Shown here one piece after another: positions 12,558 to 16,107 of a DNA stretch of 16,107 bases (the stretch's first letter is position 1; each line of letters starts with the position of its first letter). Source of the DNA: DATGZX01 sp035296965 (GTDB lineage Bacteria > Planctomycetota > Planctomycetia > Gemmatales > Gemmataceae). The notes under the pieces are model-generated. The model made no database searches. It was not told the origin of the DNA and saw only the letters and a list, made by a program, of their open reading frames with translations. Where the stretch lies: positions 1 to 16,107 of the forward strand of contig DATGZX010000172.1 of the NCBI GenBank assembly GCA_035296965.1. Reading direction: 5' to 3'. The position numbers and the translations under genes are program-made.

Positions 12558-15125
12558 TTATTCAGACTCATTCCAACTTACAGGAGGTTGCACGCTTCGA
12601 GCGCAGCGAAAACCGACGCCCGGGAGCATTGCATCTTGAGGCTGGCCGTCCCTCCAGCGGGGGTCCCGGGGTTCACCCAGTCTGTCCCAGTCGTTTTCTT
12701 GAGTTTTGCCCTGCACCACGGAAGGCGGACCTCCGCGCACGACCCGCATGCCTCGAAGTTTTTGCACGGGGGCCGTGGACCAGTCGGCGCCGGGGTATGG
12801 CGCACACCAACTGCTGGTCCACTCTGCTACGTTGGAAAACAGTCCGAAGACAGGCTTGTCAGCCATGAACGAATCGTGCTTGGCGATCCGGACTTTGCCA
12901 ATGGGCCAGGATTTCACCTGGCCGAAATCGTCTCCCCAGGGGAACCGCGTTTTTCCACCTCGGGTGGCAGCGAATTCGTATTCCGCCTCGTTCGGTAAGC
13001 GCTTGCCAAGCTTTTCCGCACACCAGACCGCGCGATCGTAGGAAACCCAGCGCACGGCTTCGTTGTCTGCGGGAGAAACCCGCTTCAACTGGTCTGGGAG
13101 ATATCCGATTGTGCTGCGGTACTGGGCCACGGTTACCTCCGCGGTGTCCAGATAGAATGGTGCGACTGTTCGCTGGTGCGGAGGGGCAAAGTCGGGACCG
13201 AAATTGGCAGTGCCCAGGACAAACGCATTGTCTCCATTGAAGAATGCCATCTCCTGGTGCACATTGGCGTCGGGCAAGTGGATAGTCGGTAACTCAGCGC
13301 TCCCGTCGGCTAATTCCTCAAAATCGGTATGCAGAAACCGATCGCCATAGGTTGGGGGCCGTGCTTCTCCCGGGGCCGGAACCGTGCGAAAGACTTCATG
13401 AAACGCGTAGCCTTTTTTCTTCACGATTACCAGGTATAGGCCGGGCGGCACTCCACGAATGGTTGATGGAGTCGGTTCTTTTGGTTTCAGGGCCTTTTCG
13501 AAATCGGGGATGCCGTTTTCTGGATTCAACGGGACGAGAGCAACGCGCGCACCTGCCGGTTCAGTTTGGATATGCACGGTACGCACAATTGGTGCCGCCG
13601 GCAGAAGCATGAAGGTGATCAGGGCGGCGGCCAGCAAGAGGGCCAGTGCTGCCACGGTCTGGCTTGGCTTGCTGTGGGCGGCGTGGTTCAGCCGGCGCCG
13701 GAGGTTCACGCGCGCTCGCACGGGCAGACGACCTTGGCGCACACGCTGCCAGTCGTCGCGCAGCTCGGCAACGGATTCATAACGGCACAAGCGGTCGGGC
13801 TGGATCGCCTTGAGCAAGACCAAATCGAGGTTCGGCGGCCAGCCGCGCGTCGTGCTGGCAGCGAGCTGAGCCGGTGGCGTGTGAGCCGTGACACGATCCC
13901 TGCCGTAGGGGAGTTCCAGAGTCAACGTTTGGTAGAGAGTCACCCCCATGGCAAAGATATCGGTGCGGACATCGATGTCGGTGTCGCCCAGCCACTGCTC
14001 GGGACTTGCAAACCCCGGCGTACCCAGCCCGGCCAACTGTTCGATCGTCGGTTCGGATTTTTGGAAAAGCGCCAGGCCAAAATCGCTGATCCAGCCGTTA
14101 CCGTTCTTGTCGACCAGAATGTTGGAAGGCTTCAGATCGCGGTGCAGGACGCCCCCTCGATGGAGATTTACCAGCGCGTCGATCACCTTGTCGAAGAAGG
14201 GCAGCACCTGAGCCAGAAACTCTCCGTCGCTTTTCGTCGCCCAGGGGTGCGGATCAGCCACCTGCTCTCCCTTGCGCAGGGATCGGCGCTGCTTGATGAT
14301 CCGGCTCAAGTCGCTACCTTCGATGTATGGTAGGACGAGAATCGGCGAGTCGCCGATTTCCAAGACGTCGTAAACTTGAAGGATGCCAGGCTCGGTAATC
14401 TGGGCTGCGAGCTCGGCCTCCCGGCGGAAGTGCCGCAGCGATTGGGGGTCTTTCGCGAACGCCGGGGGCAAGCGTTTGAGGGCAACCCAGCGGTTCAAGC
14501 GACCTTGCCAGGCGCGGTAGACAATTCCCATGCCGCCGCGGCCGATTTCACGCACGCTGTCCAAGCCATCGAGCTCGGGCAAGTCCGAAGGTGATTCGGC
14601 CCCACATTCGCCGGAGATTGTGCGGGAGGCGTCGGGTCGGGTCTTGAGATCCGGGCGCGACGTTTCCTCTGGTTGGAGCGGCGGCCTCCCGACCCCGTTG
14701 TAACGTACTGCTATCCGCCCATCGAATGCCCCGGCTTGTGGCGCGTTGCGATTCTCCGGGGTGCTCGCCGAGTCATGATTGGACGTTGAGTGTGCGTCAG
14801 GTTCCGCAATGCCCCTGTCGGTACGGCGTTGATGGGGCAAGGGGCGTGTTTGCTCGAGAACGATCTGCTGCAACCAGGCGCGCAGCTCCCCTTCAGTAGT
14901 TCCCACGAACGCAGGCATGAGGTCCTGGACCTCGCGAAGCGCATGATCCACCAGGCGCTGGGCCTCGCCGTCTGGAACTTCGGCGAACCGCTCGCTGGCT
15001 ATGTCCTGCAGATAATTTTGGCAGACAGCCAGGAGCGTCTGCAAACTCTCCTCGGACCCTGCCCGCGCTTCTTGCAGCCAGCGTTCCAGATCCTGAGGCG
15101 AATGCTTTCGCAACATCGAGTTCAT
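12558..15125 (-). CDS. Sigma-region-2-like / Ser/Thr kinase / SUMF1-like fusion protein
   Basis: An 855-residue protein from ATG 15125, with GGGAGGA 8 bases upstream. Residues 15-95 (ARAGSEESLQTLL ... EGELRAWLQQIVL) resemble the region-2 helices of planctomycete ECF sigma factors; no region 4 follows. After a low-complexity linker comes a complete kinase: GRGGMGIVY 195-203, Lys217, HRDLKPSN 328-335, DFG 348-350 and SPE 374-376. One membrane helix lies at about 491-508. Outside the membrane are a PEGA-like strand region (about 515-580, HIQTEPAGARVAL) and a SUMF1/formylglycine-enzyme-like domain (about 625-845: FYLDTAEVTVAQYR, GKRLPNEAEYEFAA, NVAEWTSSW, RVVRGG, GVGFRCA). No Cys occurs between RVVRGG and GFRC, so oxidation of sulfatases is not expected; ligand binding is more likely. 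It suggests a receptor kinase signalling from envelope to cytoplasm. Confidence 0.92.
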   Translation of the reverse strand: MNSMLRKHSPQDLERWLQEARAGSEESLQTLLAVCQNYLQDIASERFAEVPDGEAQRLVDHALREVQDLMPAFVGTTEGELRAWLQQIVLEQTRPLPHQRRTDRGIAEPDAHSTSNHDSASTPENRNAPQAGAFDGRIAVRYNGVGRPPLQPEETSRPDLKTRPDASRTISGECGAESPSDLPELDGLDSVREIGRGGMGIVYRAWQGRLNRWVALKRLPPAFAKDPQSLRHFRREAELAAQITEPGILQVYDVLEIGDSPILVLPYIEGSDLSRIIKQRRSLRKGEQVADPHPWATKSDGEFLAQVLPFFDKVIDALVNLHRGGVLHRDLKPSNILVDKNGNGWISDFGLALFQKSEPTIEQLAGLGTPGFASPEQWLGDTDIDVRTDIFAMGVTLYQTLTLELPYGRDRVTAHTPPAQLAASTTRGWPPNLDLVLLKAIQPDRLCRYESVAELRDDWQRVRQGRLPVRARVNLRRRLNHAAHSKPSQTVAALALLLAAALITFMLLPAAPIVRTVHIQTEPAGARVALVPLNPENGIPDFEKALKPKEPTPSTIRGVPPGLYLVIVKKKGYAFHEVFRTVPAPGEARPPTYGDRFLHTDFEELADGSAELPTIHLPDANVHQEMAFFNGDNAFVLGTANFGPDFAPPHQRTVAPFYLDTAEVTVAQYRSTIGYLPDQLKRVSPADNEAVRWVSYDRAVWCAEKLGKRLPNEAEYEFAATRGGKTRFPWGDDFGQVKSWPIGKVRIAKHDSFMADKPVFGLFSNVAEWTSSWCAPYPGADWSTAPVQKLRGMRVVRGGPPSVVQGKTQENDWDRLGEPRDPRWRDGQPQDAMLPGVGFRCARSVQPPVSWNESE

Positions 15126-15206
15126 GTCAGTTCCTCCCGGTACGTACGCGCCGATGGGCGCATGGACACGACGATCAGGAATCGCAATTCCGGAGTGGGC
15201 CGGTTC

Positions 15207-15272
15207 ATTCAGCCAGTCGCCGGAAACACCCGCCAGTCTACCACAGGGGAAGCGAGAATTCAGCCAATCGCC
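15207..15272. promoter_or_regulatory. Two 15-bp direct repeats upstream of the kinase fusion gene
   Basis: ATTCAGCCAGTCGCC (15207-15221) and ATTCAGCCAATCGCC (15258-15272) differ at one base and are 51 bp apart, about five helical turns. They lie 80-150 bases upstream of the start at 15125, where a regulator or sigma factor could bind. No clear -10 was identified. Confidence 0.4.
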
Positions 15273-15295
15273 AATTTTGGTAGTGTCCTAATCTG

Positions 15296-15328
15296 AAAAA
15301 ACTTTTTCTGGGATAAGCGCTTGCTTAT
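15296..15328 (-). terminator. Possible terminator of the small membrane protein gene
   Basis: On the minus strand, ATAAGC-AAGC-GCTTAT (15328-15313) is followed 11 bases later by TTTTTT (15301-15296), itself part of a GAAAAA/TTTTTC dyad. The distance between stem and T-run is longer than ideal. Confidence 0.3.
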
Positions 15329-15366
15329 GCGTTGGGATCTAATGAGCGCTGGCTTATGGGTTGGAT
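15317..15366. repeat. Tandem direct repeat spanning a stop codon
   Basis: GCGCTTGCTTATGCGTTGGG (15317 on) recurs as GCGCTGGCTTATGGGTTGG (15346 on), a period of 29 bp with one gap. The second copy supplies the last codons (SNP) and the stop of the minus-strand gene ending at 15354. Confidence 0.55.
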
Positions 15367-15836
15367 GACGAGGCGCGAGGTAGGCGGCGCTCAGCCTTCC
15401 AGTCATTAACCAATCTGGCCACAAGATGGGCGAATTGTTGGTGCAAAAACAGACGCCCAATTCCAACGTCAACAACGAACGGGCAACCCTGCCTGAACTG
15501 GTCGTACAGGTAGCCGTTTGCCATCATGCTTAATCGCTGGCCACTAGCAATCTCGCTGACGGCGAGTTTCCATTCATCTGGCATTTGATCGAAGAGTCGC
15601 TTTGCATGTCCGTACTGCTTCTCTTCTTCGCGAAGTTTCACAAACGCTTGGTGCCATTGGTATGCAATCGTGACAACGCCCAAGACTGCGATAATGGCGC
15701 AAATAATAGCTGCGCCTGGCGCAGGCGCGGCAGTTGCGTACAAAATAGCTGCGATCAATCCAATGGCTGTCATGGCTGTAAGAGACGATCCACAACCCAG
15801 AAACGACCTTACAAGATCGTAAAAGAAATTCTTCAC
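15354..15836 (-). CDS. Small two-helix membrane protein, unknown function
   Basis: A start at GTG 15836 gives 160 residues beginning MKNFFYDLVRSFLG; AGGGAG lies 7 bases upstream, a far better site than for the longer GTG at 15872. Two hydrophobic helices, about 19-38 (LTAMTAIGLIAAILYATA) and 40-60 (GAAIICAIIAVLGVVTIAY), form a hairpin with both ends predicted in the cytoplasm. A charged helical segment (KLREEEKQYGHAKRLFDQM) leads to a C-terminal domain of about 75 residues. The layout recalls small phage-exclusion (SieB-like) proteins, but no specific motif supports that and I leave it unnamed. It is the gene upstream of the kinase fusion on the same strand, 228 bases away. Confidence 0.7.
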   Translation of the reverse strand: MKNFFYDLVRSFLGCGSSLTAMTAIGLIAAILYATAAPAPGAAIICAIIAVLGVVTIAYQWHQAFVKLREEEKQYGHAKRLFDQMPDEWKLAVSEIASGQRLSMMANGYLYDQFRQGCPFVVDVGIGRLFLHQQFAHLVARLVNDWKAERRLPRASSSNP

Positions 15837-15966
15837 TGCGCTACTCCCTGTCGGGCATCGCCCACTCAGCACGCGCCGGGAGTACAGAGCGCTGCGCTGA
15901 GCGAGCCAAGCCGGTAGCTACTCCGGCCGTCCCGATGCTCCCATTCTAGTGGCTGAAAAATAGTCA

Positions 15967-15993
15967 AGCGCAGCTGGCATCGCCAGCTGCGCT
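15967..15993 (-). terminator. Perfect 12-bp hairpin, probable terminator for a gene entering from the right
   Basis: AGCGCAGCTGGC (15967-15978) and GCCAGCTGCGCT (15982-15993) pair fully with a 3-base loop. Read on the minus strand, the stem is followed by TTGACTATTTTTC, so a T-run begins about 6 bases on. No T-run follows on the plus strand. Confidence 0.45.
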
Positions 15994-16063
15994 AGGCACT
16001 GTGCGGCACTTGCTTTATTCATCCTGGATGCGTAAGCTTGGAATGACAACTTAAATTTCGCTG

Positions 16064-16081
16064 CCAGGAGTTTGCTCCTGG
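16064..16081. repeat. Short perfect hairpin
   Basis: CCAGGAG (16064-16070) pairs with CTCCTGG (16075-16081) around TTTG. There is no T-run on either side. From 15994 to the end of the window I see no coding sequence. Confidence 0.4.
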
Positions 16082-16107
16082 AATCGCAAGAGATGAGCGC
16101 CTTGTTC

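Noticed and set aside
15354..15836. Naming the small membrane protein as a SieB phage-exclusion protein
   Set aside because: The match rests only on size and two N-terminal helices; no specific conserved residues could be pointed to.
15920..15966. A minus-strand promoter with TTGACT and TAGAAT ahead of the small membrane protein gene
   Set aside because: The two boxes are only 13 bases apart, too close for a sigma-70 promoter.

Overview
The window looks like chromosomal DNA from a planctomycete, probably a Pirellula- or Gemmata-type lineage. The evidence is the mix of families: the C-terminal H-X9-DG signature of a DUF1559 protein, two large Ser/Thr-kinase-type proteins (one with the usual planctomycete leader before the kinase, one fused to a SUMF1/FGE-like domain), a SEC-C/TPR protein, short GC-rich hairpin repeats in the gene gaps, and GC-rich coding sequence. 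No rRNA, tRNA, CRISPR array or replication origin was recognised.

Left part (1-2640) is a decaying accessory stretch. The 5' end of a probable insertion sequence, with its transposase on the minus strand, abuts a truncated DUF1559 gene. Then come a one-helix membrane protein, an exported protein with a C-terminal membrane anchor, and a glycosyltransferase (GT39/ArnT type) gene that overlaps it by 4 bases and loses family resemblance after about 192 residues.

Middle part (2641-8788) is ordinary coding DNA. A SEC-C/TPR protein (minus) is divergent from a membrane-anchored kinase-like protein (plus) whose catalytic-loop HRD is HGV, so it is a predicted pseudokinase. After a clear intrinsic terminator comes ribD (riboflavin synthesis), tail-to-tail and overlapping by 17 bases with a xylose-isomerase-like TIM-barrel gene.

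Repeat-rich part (8789-11586) holds a four-tract G-quadruplex motif, two copies of a 100-bp hairpin element exactly 160 bp apart, and a toxin-antitoxin pair (AbrB-type antitoxin, PIN toxin) lying between two direct copies of another repeat. A small isoprenylcysteine-methyltransferase-like membrane protein follows, then a cluster of hairpins.

Right part (11587-16107) holds a cysteine-rich Tat-exported protein of unknown function, and convergent to it an 855-residue protein joining a sigma-region-2-like leader, an intact kinase, one membrane helix and a SUMF1-like domain without the catalytic cysteines. Last is a small two-helix membrane protein whose stop codon lies inside a short direct repeat, followed by two perfect hairpins. 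Apart from the toxin-antitoxin pair and the two 5' overlapping genes, there is little sign of operons: genes are mostly singly transcribed and separated by 160-800 bp.
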